Source of the DNA: Sphingomonas sp.
GTDB taxonomy: Bacteria; Pseudomonadota; Alphaproteobacteria; Sphingomonadales; Sphingomonadaceae
Assembly (NCBI GenBank): GCA_025980335.1
Contig: JAICXO010000013.1
Coordinates: 1-34,323, forward strand
Direction: 5' to 3'
DNA length: 34,323 nucleotides
The notes below the pieces were generated by a model. That model was not told the origin of the DNA, did not search any database, and saw nothing but the letters and a program-made list of their open reading frames with translations. Shown in pieces: positions 18,798 to 28,440 of this stretch; positions within the stretch are counted from its first letter, which is position 1; each line of letters opens with the position of its first letter. The translations under genes were made by a program, and so were the position numbers.

Positions 18798-19754
18798 TTA
18801 TCGAGCGGCGGCGACAGCCACGGGAGCGCTTGGCCGCTCACCGTCCTCGTTGCGGATTTCGAACATGTCGCGCGCCCATTGCCGCATTCGCGGCGGCGCT
18901 CCGCTCCACTCCCACAGCCCGTCCGACCCGATGCGGATATGCGCGTCGGGGTTGAAGCCGAAAGTCATGAACTGCTGGTTCATCATCGCGTAGCGGCGGT
19001 CTCCGAGATCGCCGTGCCACAGGTGAAGAATCCGCCCGGGAACGACGCCTAGCTTTCCCCCGACGAAGTCTCTCGCTTTGACTGCCCAACGCACGAAATG
19101 CTGCCTGTAGGCCGGCGATGGTCCGAGCATGTGGGGGATGCACGGCGACTTCGCGACTGCCGCGGCAAACGCGTGGGCCATCAAATGATCGCCGCTGCCG
19201 GTCAGGCACGCATCGTAAAAGCCGCATTCGTTCACGAACTCGCGGCGCGCCGCCCAGGCGAAGCCGGTGTGGCCGTGAGCGTTGAACAATTTGGTCCGCG
19301 CGAGGCTCGGGTCGCGCACGAACAGCGAGGCAAAGGATTCGTAGAGGAGGCCGCTGCCGTCATCCTCGTTCCCGCGGTTCAGCCGCACCGCGTGGCTGAA
19401 CGGCTGAACCACGACCGAATGCTCGAGTGCCTCGGACGTGCGTTCGAGCCAGTCCGGCTCCTTGAAGATCAAATCGGCGTCGAACCATCCGACTTTCGTG
19501 CAGGATTCCGGCAAGCGGCCGACGGCAACGTTGAGCAGCCGCTCCTTCTGCCACATGACGTCGGTCCCCCTGAACTGGAGGACATGCTCGCCGGGATCGA
19601 GCTCGAAATCGTCGTCTCCGAACGCCAGCTCGACCACCCGCACGTCCGCGCCGACCTTCGCCATTCCCTCGATGAACGCGTCGAAGTTCCGCCGCTTCGT
19701 CTTGTAACGGGCAGGGTTGAAGTAGGACGTGATGATGCAGAAGTCGGAACTCAC
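18798..19754 (-). CDS. Glycosyltransferase-like protein, paralog A
   Basis: 318 aa MSSDFCIITSYFNPARYKTKRRNFDAF...VMWQKERLLNVAVGRLPESCTKVGWFDADLIFKEPDWLERT...TGSGDHLMAHAF; DAD motif; very similar to 26156-27133. Confidence 0.75.
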   Translation of the reverse strand: MSSDFCIITSYFNPARYKTKRRNFDAFIEGMAKVGADVRVVELAFGDDDFELDPGEHVLQFRGTDVMWQKERLLNVAVGRLPESCTKVGWFDADLIFKEPDWLERTSEALEHSVVVQPFSHAVRLNRGNEDDGSGLLYESFASLFVRDPSLARTKLFNAHGHTGFAWAARREFVNECGFYDACLTGSGDHLMAHAFAAAVAKSPCIPHMLGPSPAYRQHFVRWAVKARDFVGGKLGVVPGRILHLWHGDLGDRRYAMMNQQFMTFGFNPDAHIRIGSDGLWEWSGAPPRMRQWARDMFEIRNEDGERPSAPVAVAAAR

Positions 19755-19919
19755 TTTATCTCTCGTTCGGTGCGTTCGGGGAAGCCGGCACAGTGGCGGC
19801 GCCGCTCACTATGTCAAGCGGAAGCGCCGTCCAAACAGGCGCTTAGCGCTCCCCCGCCAGATGCCGAGCCGGCCGATACGGGTGTGCAACCAAATGTTGC
19901 AACATCGGTTTCCGCAAGG

Positions 19920-20696
19920 ATGAAGCATCTGCTGATCGCCGTGGCTGCCGTGCTGCCCGCCTGGAGCGCTGCCGCCGCTCAGGACAGCAACGACATTCGT
20001 GTCCGGGTCGGGCTGGGTGCGCAGTTGCAGCCTCAGTACATCGGTGCGGACGGGACGAGCGTGGCGCCGCTGTTCCATATCAACACTGCACGCGGCACAA
20101 ACGAATTCAGGTTCGCGGCGCCGGACGACAGCTTCGGCATCGGCGTGGCGTCGACAGGCGGATTCTCGTTCGGACCGGCCGGCAACATCGAAGGACGGCG
20201 CAAACAGTCCGATGTCGGTGCGCCGGTCGGGAATGTTGCGAGGACCTTCGAGGCAGGCGCATTCGCCCAGTATGAAGTGGCCGATTCCTTTCGATTTCGG
20301 GCGGAGCTCCTGAAGGGTATCGGCGGCAATGGGGGACTCGTCGGCACGATCAGCGCGGACAAGATCTGGCGAAGCGGTGACCGGTATGTCTTTTCGATCG
20401 GCCCGCGCGTGATGTTTTCCGATGCGCGCTACCAGCGTGCGTACTTCGGCATCACGCCCGCGGCATCGCTCGCATCCGGGCTGCCGGTCTACCGCCCCGG
20501 CGGCGGCATCCACGCCGTCGCACTCGCAAGCGGCATCTCGTACGAGCTCAGCAGCCGTTGGGGCCTGTTCGGCTTCGCGCGCTACGAGCGCCTGGTCGGA
20601 GACGCCGCCAGGTCCCCGATCGTTCGAGACTTCGGCTCACGCAATCAGCTGTCGGGCGGCATCGGGCTCGACTACACGTTCACCATCGGGCGGTAA
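19920..20696 (+). CDS. MipA/OmpV family outer membrane protein
   Basis: From ATG 19920: signal MKHLLIAVAAVLPAWSAAAAQ; DIRVRVGLGAQLQPQYIGADGTSVAPLFHI...; ends GGIGLDYTFTIGR with beta-barrel character. The longer listed ORF start (19098) is antisense to the neighbouring gene. Confidence 0.82.
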   Translation: MKHLLIAVAAVLPAWSAAAAQDSNDIRVRVGLGAQLQPQYIGADGTSVAPLFHINTARGTNEFRFAAPDDSFGIGVASTGGFSFGPAGNIEGRRKQSDVGAPVGNVARTFEAGAFAQYEVADSFRFRAELLKGIGGNGGLVGTISADKIWRSGDRYVFSIGPRVMFSDARYQRAYFGITPAASLASGLPVYRPGGGIHAVALASGISYELSSRWGLFGFARYERLVGDAARSPIVRDFGSRNQLSGGIGLDYTFTIGR

Positions 20697-20729
20697 GCTT
20701 GTGGCCGGATGTGCGCGAGGTCGCGCGGC

Positions 20730-21068
20730 CTAGTCGCCCGTGCCGCCGTCGGGCGTGAAATATTTATCGTACTTGCCCTCTTCACCCTTGTGCTCGTCGG
20801 CGTCGGCGGGGCTGTCCTTCTTGCGCGTGATGTTCGGCCAGTCGGAGGAGAAGTTCGAGTTGAGCTCGAGCCATTTCTCCAGGCCGCTCTCGGTGTCGGG
20901 CAGGATCGCTTCGGCCGGGCATTCGGGCTCGCACACGCCGCAGTCGATGCACTCGTTGGGGTTGATGACGAGCATCACCTCGCCCTCGTAGAAGCAATCG
21001 ACGGGGCAGACCTCGACGCAGTCCATATATTTGCATTTGATGCAGGCGTCGGTGACGACGTAGGTCAT
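20730..21068 (-). CDS. fdxA: 7Fe-8S type ferredoxin FdxA
   Basis: [55 protein letters not shown]...; standard FdxA cysteine pattern. Confidence 0.96.
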   Translation of the reverse strand: MTYVVTDACIKCKYMDCVEVCPVDCFYEGEVMLVINPNECIDCGVCEPECPAEAILPDTESGLEKWLELNSNFSSDWPNITRKKDSPADADEHKGEEGKYDKYFTPDGGTGD

Positions 21069-21095
21069 TGATGCGCGCTCCCTTTACGAGCCTCG

Positions 21096-21368
21096 CTATG
21101 TCGCTCCCTTCGGCTCGTCAATTCCCAGCTCTTCGTAGCAGGCGCGGGCTTCGGCGGCGGGGCCGCGGCGTTGCGGCAGCGAGAGGACCCGCAGGATCCG
21201 AACGCGTCCCTGAAGGGGAAGCGCGACAATGCTTCCCATGCGGACATCCTCGCTCGATTTCTCGACCCGCTTGCCGTCGATGCGGGCGTGGCCGCCTTCG
21301 ATCACCGACTGCGCGAGCGTGCGGCTCTTCACGAGGCGGATGAAGAACAGGAATCGGTCGATCCTCAC
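21096..21368 (-). CDS. RNA-binding S4 domain protein (Hsp15-like)
   Basis: From GTG 21368: VRIDRFLFFIRLVKSRTLAQSVIEGGHARIDGKRVEKSSEDVRMGSIVALPL. The listed ORF start at 21569 reads through an interspersed repeat (HCEERSDEPQ...HGLLRSARNG), so the shorter start is preferred. Confidence 0.85.
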   Translation of the reverse strand: MRIDRFLFFIRLVKSRTLAQSVIEGGHARIDGKRVEKSSEDVRMGSIVALPLQGRVRILRVLSLPQRRGPAAEARACYEELGIDEPKGAT

Positions 21369-21376
21369 GCGACCGC

Positions 21377-21470
21377 CATTGCGAGCGGAGCGAAGCAATC
21401 CATGGCCGCGCAGCTGGATTGGTTGACCTGCGGTCGCCTGCGGCTCGTCGCTGCGCTCCTCGCAATGACG
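21377..21470 (+). repeat. Interspersed palindromic repeat (cattgcgag...ctcgcaatg type)
   Basis: cattgcgagcggagcgaagcaatccatgg...ctcgtcgctgcgctcctcgcaatgacg; perfect 9-bp inverted ends; antisense translation gives the familiar 'CEERSDE...LLRSARN' peptide seen in many proteobacterial genomes. Confidence 0.85.
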
Positions 21471-21474
21471 ACCG

Positions 21475-23997
21475 TCACTTCCTCTTGAGCTTTGCCAGCT
21501 CGGCGAAAGCGTGGCTGGCGCGCTTCTGCTCGCCTGGGCGGTGCCGGCGTCCGCGCCAGCGCCAGGCATCGCCCGCGCGGGTGAATCCGACGTCGTTCAT
21601 CAGCCGGCCGATCGCTTCCTCGTCGAGGCCGATCGATGTCGCGAGGACGGTGTCGACCGGGTCGACGCCTCCGGCCGAGCGGACCTTGCGGGCGTGGCTC
21701 GCCAGACGATCGGCGAGATCGATGCGCACCCAGGTTCCGCCTGCCCGCCGGTAGGCGAGTGTGGCGCCGCGCGGATCGGCCTCGGCGCCGAGCGTTGCAG
21801 CGCCGCGCGGCGGAAGCGCCGGCATCGGCTGACCCTCGCGGACCGCGAGCAAGGCGGCGCGCCAGAACTGCGCCGACGGCTTCAGGAGCGGGGGGAGGAA
21901 GACGTCTAGTGGGCCGAGGCGGACGCGAAGCCGGTGCAGCGCGTGCCGGTCGGCCTGCTCGAGATGCGCGATCGCGCTGAGCGCGGCCTTGCGCGGGAGC
22001 ACGCCGGCGGCGTCGGTCAGCATCGCGGCAAGCGCGCGCACGCCCGGCGAGCTCGCCGGATCGGTCGCGGCCGCGGCAAGGGTCCCGAGTGCGCGGAGTT
22101 GATGATCGACCTGCGCGTCGAGCCAGCGCTCGAGCCGCGCGCGGAGCGCCGCGCGCGTCTGCGCCGACAAACGATCAAGCGCGCGGGCGGTGCGGAGCGC
22201 CGGCTCGAGCAGCGAGCGGCCTGGAGCAAGCCGCGCGAGGACATGCTCGCCCCAACCGACCGCGAGGCCGCCGCCCTCCTCGATCACGAGCGCGAAGGTT
22301 TCGTCGGGCGCTTCGACCAGCGCGGTGGCGCGGCGGTCGAGCTCCTCTCCAAGCCGGCGTTCCGCCGCCGCGAGCAGCAGGCGTTTGTCGGCGAGGCGAG
22401 CGGATGGGTCGACGCGGAATTCGAAGCCGGAGAGATGACCGATCGGCTCGGGACCGACGCTGACCTCGCCATCGGCGGCCACGGTCATCGGAAGCGCGTC
22501 CGCGCCGCGCGCGCCAATGTCGCGAACCAGAACCGCGGTCCGGCGGTCGACGAAGCGCTGGGTCAGCCGCTCGTGGAGCGCGTCGGACAAACGCCCCTCG
22601 ACCTCGCGCGTGCGCTCGGCCCATTTGGCGGGCTCCTTCAGCCAGTCCGAGCGGTGCGCGATATAGGCCCAGCTGCGGATGCCGGCGAGCCGATCGGCGA
22701 GCGCCTCGATGTCGCCGCTCATGTTGTCGAGCCGCGTGACCTCGGCCGCGAACCATTCGTGCGGCACATGTCCGCCCTCCCCGATGTAGCTGAACAGCCG
22801 GCGGACCATGCGCGCGTGGTGCATCGGGCCGACCTTGCGGAAGTCGGGAAGCCCGCACACGGCCCACAGCCGCCGCGCCTGCGCGCCTTTCCTTGCGACG
22901 ATGGCGGGGTCCTCGGCAATCAGCTTGAGGACCGCGAGGTCGATCGCTTCGGGGGCTGCCCGGAGCGCCGGATCGTTGGGCTTCTCTTCCAGACTGGCGA
23001 TCAGCGCGCGCACGTCGGTAAAATCGACGTCGGCGTTGCGCCAATAGATCCAGTCGAGCGGGCGGAAGCGATGGTCTTCGATCGCCGCGACCTCCGAGTC
23101 GCTGAAACCGCCGCTTTCCTCGGAAAGGCCGAGCGTGCCGAAGGTGCCGTCCTTCTGGTGGCGGCCGGCGCGGCCGGCGATCTGCGCCATCTCGGCGATG
23201 GTCAGGCGGCGGTCGCGGCGCCCGTCGAATTTCTCGAGTCCGGCGAAGGCGACGTGGGTCACATCCATGTTGAGGCCCATGCCGATCGCATCGGTCGCGA
23301 CCAGATAGTCGACTTCGCCGCGCTGGAACATCGCGACCTGGGCGTTGCGGGTGGCGGGGGAGAGCGCGCCCATGACCACTGCGGCGCCGCCGCGGAAGCG
23401 CCGGAGCATCTCGGCCAGCGCATAAACCTGCTCGGCGGAGAAGGCGACGACCGCCGAGCGCGGCGGCAGGCGCGACAGCTTGACGCTGCCCGAGTAACGC
23501 AGCGTCGAGAAGCGCGGGCGCGTGACGATCTCGGCGTCGGGGAGCAGTTCGCGGATGATCGGCTTGAGGCTTTCGGAGCCGAGGATCAACGTCTCCTCGC
23601 GGCCCCGGGCGCGCAGCATCCGGTCGGTGAAGACGTGGCCGCGCTCCGGGTCGATGCCGAGCTGGGCCTCGTCGATCGCGGCGAAGGCGAATTCGCGGGC
23701 TGCGCCGGGAGCTCCGGCTGGCCCCTCGCCCTCATTGCCGACGGGCATCGATTCGGCCGTGCACAGGAAATAGCGCGCCTGCGGCGGTACGATCCGTTCC
23801 TCGCCGGTCAGAAGAGCGACCTGCTTCTCGCCCTTCATCGCGACGACGCGGTCATAGACCTCGCGCGCGAGGAGCCGCAGCGGGAAGCCGATCACCCCGG
23901 AGCTGTGGCCGCACATCCGCTCGATCGCGAGGTGGGTCTTGCCGGTGTTGGTCGGCCCGAGGATCGCCCGGACCGGAGCGTCTGAACGCGGCGCCAT
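21475..23997 (-). CDS. Suv3-like ATP-dependent RNA helicase
   Basis: 840 aa; Walker A RAILGPTNTGKTHLAIERM, DEAQ box FAAIDEAQLGIDPERGHVFTDRML, ATDAIGMGLNMDVTHVAFAGLEKFDG, QIAGRAGRHQKDGTFGTL. Confidence 0.93.
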   Translation of the reverse strand: MAPRSDAPVRAILGPTNTGKTHLAIERMCGHSSGVIGFPLRLLAREVYDRVVAMKGEKQVALLTGEERIVPPQARYFLCTAESMPVGNEGEGPAGAPGAAREFAFAAIDEAQLGIDPERGHVFTDRMLRARGREETLILGSESLKPIIRELLPDAEIVTRPRFSTLRYSGSVKLSRLPPRSAVVAFSAEQVYALAEMLRRFRGGAAVVMGALSPATRNAQVAMFQRGEVDYLVATDAIGMGLNMDVTHVAFAGLEKFDGRRDRRLTIAEMAQIAGRAGRHQKDGTFGTLGLSEESGGFSDSEVAAIEDHRFRPLDWIYWRNADVDFTDVRALIASLEEKPNDPALRAAPEAIDLAVLKLIAEDPAIVARKGAQARRLWAVCGLPDFRKVGPMHHARMVRRLFSYIGEGGHVPHEWFAAEVTRLDNMSGDIEALADRLAGIRSWAYIAHRSDWLKEPAKWAERTREVEGRLSDALHERLTQRFVDRRTAVLVRDIGARGADALPMTVAADGEVSVGPEPIGHLSGFEFRVDPSARLADKRLLLAAAERRLGEELDRRATALVEAPDETFALVIEEGGGLAVGWGEHVLARLAPGRSLLEPALRTARALDRLSAQTRAALRARLERWLDAQVDHQLRALGTLAAAATDPASSPGVRALAAMLTDAAGVLPRKAALSAIAHLEQADRHALHRLRVRLGPLDVFLPPLLKPSAQFWRAALLAVREGQPMPALPPRGAATLGAEADPRGATLAYRRAGGTWVRIDLADRLASHARKVRSAGGVDPVDTVLATSIGLDEEAIGRLMNDVGFTRAGDAWRWRGRRHRPGEQKRASHAFAELAKLKRK

Positions 23998-24210
23998 GGG
24001 TTCGAATGTGGCAGTCAGCGGAGCGAACGCAAGAGGCGATCGAGCGCCCAGCGATTGACGGGCACTCCTCTCTCGGACATGCTCGGGAGCTCAGACCTGC
24101 CGCTGATCCGCGGCAGATTCCCGGCGTCTTTTGCTTGATCGGTGCGCGTGGCGCGGCCAATCTGGCGCCAGGCAAAGGGTTCGATCCGTGGGATTTTCGA
24201 AGGAGATCGC

Positions 24211-25191
24211 ATGTCTCGAGTTTATGGGGCCAGGACGCGTGTCCTGGTCACTGGAGGCGCAGGTTTTTTGGGTTCGCATCTGTGCGAACGGCTCATCAAC
24301 GACGGACACGAAGTCTTGTGCGTCGACAATCTGTTCACCGGCACCAGGGCGAACATCGCGCATTTGCTCAACCATCCCCGCTTCGAGTTCGAGCGGCACG
24401 ACGTCACGTTTCCGCTCTATGTCGAGGTCGACGAGATCTACAATCTCGCCTGCCCGGCTTCGCCGGTCCATTACCAGCACGACCCCGTCCAGACGACCAA
24501 GACCAGCGTTCACGGCGCAATCAACATGCTCGGCCTCGCCAAGCGGACCGGCGCCAAAATCCTCCAGGCATCGACGAGCGAGGTCTATGGCGATCCCGAA
24601 GTTCACCCGCAGACCGAGGAATATTGGGGGCGCGTCAACCCGATCGGGACACGGTCGTGCTACGACGAGGGCAAGAGGTGCGCCGAGACCTTGTTCTTCG
24701 ACTATCACCGGCAGCTCGGCGTGAGGATCAAGGTCGCGCGAATCTTCAATACCTACGGACCGCGCATGCACCCGAATGACGGCCGCGTGGTGTCGAACTT
24801 CGTCGTTCAGGCGATCCAGGGGCAGCCGCTGACCATCTATGGCGACGGCAGCCAGACGCGGAGCTTCTGTTATGTCGACGACCTGATCGACGGGCTCGTG
24901 CGCCTGATGAACACCGACGATTCGGTGACCGGGCCGATCAACATCGGCAACCCCGGTGAGTTTTCGGTTCGAGAGCTCGCCGAGCAGCTTTTGGCGAAGC
25001 TCCGGAGCAACGCCGGGATCATCTCGAAGCCGCTGCCTTCGGACGATCCGCGGCAGCGCCAGCCGGACATCAGCAAGGCGCGGGAGCTGCTGGGCTGGGA
25101 GCCGAAGGTGCCGCTCGGCGAAGGACTCGACCACACGATCGCCTACTTCAAGGAGCAGCTGGAGGCTGAGGGCGCCTTCGCGACCCGCTGA
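24211..25191 (+). CDS. NAD-dependent epimerase/decarboxylase, UDP-glucuronate decarboxylase (UXS)-like
   Basis: [40 protein letters not shown]...[20 protein letters not shown]...[40 protein letters not shown]...; ATG 24211 preceded by aaggag. Confidence 0.9.
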   Translation: MSRVYGARTRVLVTGGAGFLGSHLCERLINDGHEVLCVDNLFTGTRANIAHLLNHPRFEFERHDVTFPLYVEVDEIYNLACPASPVHYQHDPVQTTKTSVHGAINMLGLAKRTGAKILQASTSEVYGDPEVHPQTEEYWGRVNPIGTRSCYDEGKRCAETLFFDYHRQLGVRIKVARIFNTYGPRMHPNDGRVVSNFVVQAIQGQPLTIYGDGSQTRSFCYVDDLIDGLVRLMNTDDSVTGPINIGNPGEFSVRELAEQLLAKLRSNAGIISKPLPSDDPRQRQPDISKARELLGWEPKVPLGEGLDHTIAYFKEQLEAEGAFATR

Positions 25192-25221
25192 TCCTCCCGG
25201 CGGGTTCGTCGGGCGCGAAGC

Positions 25222-25893
25222 TCAGTCGAGCCCGCCCGTCTGCTGCCTCGCGACCGCAAACGGCCGGAAGTGCCGCCACGAGCGATCGTCGTCCTTGAGC
25301 TTCTCGAGGGCCAGCATTCGATTGCTGCGCTGCGGGACCGGGCGATAGGCGCGGTTTGCAAGCACGAACGAGGCAACGGTGCGAATCGAAGCCATCCACG
25401 TGTCGTCGAGCACCATCAGGCCGCCGACTTCGAGCACCTGGTCGGCGAGGTAGAAGTCGACCAGCACATCGTCGAAGCGATGATTTCCGTCGATGAAGAT
25501 GAAATCGAACCGTTCGCCGGCGCGGATGAAATCGGACAGCACGTGGATCGAATAATCTTCGAGCAGCTCGAACCGCTTGGCCGTCAGTCTTCGCGCCTGG
25601 GTCGCGCCGACACCGTGCCACATGCCCGACTGGAAGGGGTCCAATGCGATGTGAGAGCCGCCCTCTGCGAGCGCGTCCATGATCCAGATGGTCGAAAAGC
25701 CGTAGGCGAGACCGATCTCGAGCGACTTTTTGGCGCCGCTTTCGCGCACCAGCCGATTCAGCTCCGACCCGGCGGTCTTGTCGACCCTGGTGATCGGATC
25801 GATCTCGACCGGCCCATCCTGGCCCTGCAGTTTCGGCGCCGTGTACATCTCATCCAAAATCGCTTCGGCTTCTGAACTCAACATCGTCTGCAA
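25222..25893 (-). CDS. Class I SAM-dependent methyltransferase
   Basis: SLEIGLAYGFSTIWIMDAL (motif I), FDFIFIDGNHRFDDVLVDFYLADQVLEVGGLMVLDDTW. Confidence 0.88.
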   Translation of the reverse strand: MQTMLSSEAEAILDEMYTAPKLQGQDGPVEIDPITRVDKTAGSELNRLVRESGAKKSLEIGLAYGFSTIWIMDALAEGGSHIALDPFQSGMWHGVGATQARRLTAKRFELLEDYSIHVLSDFIRAGERFDFIFIDGNHRFDDVLVDFYLADQVLEVGGLMVLDDTWMASIRTVASFVLANRAYRPVPQRSNRMLALEKLKDDDRSWRHFRPFAVARQQTGGLD

Positions 25894-26155
25894 CTCTCCC
25901 TGGCAAATTGTCCGGACGAATCCCGGAAGCGATTGGCCGTGGCCGCACTAGAGCATAGCGGGCGACAATAAACCCCGTTCGCGGGCCGGATCGGCTGCCC
26001 GCCGGCCGCATCGATCGGTCAATCGGTTCCGTTTCAACGGCTTTTGCCTTGTCGTCGCCGCTCGCGCGGTTAGGTACAGCGGTAAGGCGGAAGCACGTCG
26101 GGCGCGCAGGCACGCGACGCGCCTCCTCGATCGTGCGGTTCAACGAGGATATCGA

Positions 26156-27133
26156 ATGAGTTCCGATTTCTGGGTGATCACCTGCTACTTCAATCCGGCG
26201 CGCTTCAAGACGAAGCGGCTCAATTTCGACGCCTTCATGGCCGGAATGCACAAGGCGGGCGCGAACGTCCTCGTGGTCGAATCGGCGTTCGGCGACGATC
26301 CGTTCGAGCTCGATCTGGGCGAAAATGTGCTCCAGCTCAGGGGCACCGGCGTGATGTGGCAGAAGGAGCGGCTGCTCAACATCGCTGCAGCGCAGCTGCC
26401 GGCGTCGGCGCGCAAGATCGGCTGGTTCGACGGCGACATCATCTTCAAGGAGCCCGACTGGCTCGAACGCACGTCGCAGGCGCTCGATCGCTACATGGTC
26501 GTCCAGCCGTTCAGCCACGCGGTGCGCCTCAACCGCGACAACCGCGACAACGGCACAGGAGTGCTCGACGAATCCTTCGCGTCGGTGTTCGTGCGCGACC
26601 CGCGACCGGCGCGTATCGCCCGCTATCACCAGCACGGCCACCCCGGCTACGCCTGGGCCGCGCGGCGCGAGTTGTTCGACCAATGCGGCCTCTATGACGC
26701 TTGCCTGACGGGCAGCGGCGATCACCTGATGGCGCATGCGTTCGGCGGCGCGATGGTCAAGTCGCCGTGCATGCGCCACACGTTCCGCGGCTCGCCGCAC
26801 TATGCCGAGCATTTCTTCCGCTGGGGGGTTTCGGCGCGCGATCTGGTTCGCGGGAACATCGGCGTGGTGCCCGGGCGAATCCTGCATTTATGGCATGGCG
26901 ACCTCGCGGACCGGCGCTATGCCGATCGCGAGCGCGAGTTCAGGGCGTTGAACTTCAATCCCGTGCAGGATCTTCGCTTGGACGAAAGCGGCCTTTGGGA
27001 ATGGTCCGATGCCGCCCCGGACCATGTGCGCGCGTGGACGAACAATTCCTTCGGTCAGCGCAACGAGGACGGTGACCGCAAGACGGCCGCGAACGTCGAG
27101 CTTCCACGGCAGCGGGCGTCCGCCGTTCGCTGA
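26156..27133 (+). CDS. Glycosyltransferase-like protein, paralog B
   Basis: 325 aa MSSDFWVITCYFNPARFKTKRLNFDAFMAGM...GWFDGDIIFKEPDWLERTSQAL...TGSGDHLMAHAF...GVVPGRILHLWHGDLADRRY; close paralog of 18798-19754. Confidence 0.75.
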   Translation: MSSDFWVITCYFNPARFKTKRLNFDAFMAGMHKAGANVLVVESAFGDDPFELDLGENVLQLRGTGVMWQKERLLNIAAAQLPASARKIGWFDGDIIFKEPDWLERTSQALDRYMVVQPFSHAVRLNRDNRDNGTGVLDESFASVFVRDPRPARIARYHQHGHPGYAWAARRELFDQCGLYDACLTGSGDHLMAHAFGGAMVKSPCMRHTFRGSPHYAEHFFRWGVSARDLVRGNIGVVPGRILHLWHGDLADRRYADREREFRALNFNPVQDLRLDESGLWEWSDAAPDHVRAWTNNSFGQRNEDGDRKTAANVELPRQRASAVR

Positions 27134-27219
27134 CTCGGCCCGGGAATCGGTAACTCTGGCGTCGTCTTCGGAAGGGCTGCTTTAGGGCGCCCTTAACCTT
27201 GTTTCGCCATTGACGGGGC

Positions 27220-28302
27220 GTGTTCACGACCCGAAGCCACGCGCATCCGCTGCGCCGGGCACTCGCCCCCAATTGGAAGCGGTCGGGATGGACCGGCGCG
27301 GGCGCATTGGCGCTTCTGTGCAGCACCGTCGCCTGGGCCTCGTTTCCTCATCGCGCGGCGCTTCCCGGCGACCAGCAGCGGCAGTGGCAGGCGCTCGGGC
27401 TGGCCCCGCTTTCGAGCGGAGGCGCGACCGGGATCAGGATGGCATCGAGCGACGCCGCCGAGTCGATCGAGTTCGCGCCGAGGCGCGCGTTCGTTGCGCA
27501 AGCGCCTGTCGGGATGGCGCAACCGCCACGCAGCGCCGACGGGCCGCTGCGCATCCGCGGCGTCGCAGGCGACGGACTGTACTGGTCGCTGCGCGCGGCC
27601 GGCGCGAGCCCTGAGATCGCCGCGCAATATCTCGCCGCACTGGCGACCGAAATCGACGTCGGCGCGGTCGGACCATCGGACAGCTTCGACCTGGTGCTCG
27701 GGAGCAACCACCAGCTCCTCTACGCCGGTCTCGAGCGGGTCGGCCAATCGGCGCTGCAGCTGGTCAAATGGAGCGCGGATGGCCGAAGCGAGTGGGTCGA
27801 CGCCGCGAACAGTCAGCCGCAGGAGTCATCGGCCGGCGGCATGATGATGCCCGTCGACGGCCACATCACCTCCTATTTCGGCTATCGCTATCACCCGATC
27901 CTGCATTTCACCCGCTTTCACGCCGGGCTCGACATCGGCGCGAGCTGGGGCAGCCCCATCGTCGCCGCAGCCGACGGCCGCATCGTCGCCGCGGGCTGGG
28001 CGGGTGGCTACGGCCGCGAGGTCCAGATCGCGCACGGCGGCGGAGTCATCAGCCTCTACGGGCACATGAGCCAGATCGTCGCGCAAGCCGGCAGCTTCGT
28101 GCGGCAGGGGCAAGTGATCGGCTATGTCGGCTCGAGCGGGCTTTCGACCGGGCCGCACGTCCACTTCGAAGTGCGCGAGAACGGCACCCCGGTGAACCCG
28201 CTGGGCGTGCGCTTCACCAGCGCGCCGGTGGTCGACACCCGCCTCGCCGACGCAGTGAAGGCGCGGCTGAAGGTGCTTCTCGGCGTTGGAGCGCGGGGGT
28301 GA
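27220..28302 (+). CDS. M23 family metallopeptidase (LytM-like)
   Basis: FTRFHAGLDIGASWGSPIVAAADGRIVAAGWAGGYGREVQIAHGGGVISLYGHMSQI...GQVIGYVGSSGLSTGPHVHFEVRENGTPVNP; HxxxD and HxH motifs. Confidence 0.95.
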   Translation: MFTTRSHAHPLRRALAPNWKRSGWTGAGALALLCSTVAWASFPHRAALPGDQQRQWQALGLAPLSSGGATGIRMASSDAAESIEFAPRRAFVAQAPVGMAQPPRSADGPLRIRGVAGDGLYWSLRAAGASPEIAAQYLAALATEIDVGAVGPSDSFDLVLGSNHQLLYAGLERVGQSALQLVKWSADGRSEWVDAANSQPQESSAGGMMMPVDGHITSYFGYRYHPILHFTRFHAGLDIGASWGSPIVAAADGRIVAAGWAGGYGREVQIAHGGGVISLYGHMSQIVAQAGSFVRQGQVIGYVGSSGLSTGPHVHFEVRENGTPVNPLGVRFTSAPVVDTRLADAVKARLKVLLGVGARG

Positions 28303-28317
28303 CGTCTGCGTGTTACG

Positions 28318-28340
28318 TGCCAAAAGCGGACGTTGCTGGT
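28318..28340 (+). repeat. Remnant of interspersed 'PKAD' element
   Basis: tgccaaaagcggacgttgctg (translates PKADV); resembles the half-site of a widespread alphaproteobacterial interspersed element. Confidence 0.5.
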
Positions 28341-28440
28341 TATTTCGGCTTACGAACGCTCACAATTCTTTCGAGCAGGACGGTGCTGGTACCGTCGCCG
28401 AGGTATTGTTTTGGATGCTGATGGAGGCTGACACGGCCGA

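Noticed and set aside
19098-19919. N-terminal extension of the MipA/OmpV-like ORF
   Set aside because: The extension is antisense to glycosyltransferase-like paralog A; the true protein begins with the signal peptide at 19920.
21934-23985. 683-aa ORF antisense to the helicase
   Set aside because: Shadow ORF; the opposite strand has clear helicase motifs.
18798-27133. Composite transposon formed by the inverted paralogs
   Set aside because: No transposase, terminal repeats or target duplication seen; the paralogs are ordinary enzyme genes and the interior holds housekeeping genes.
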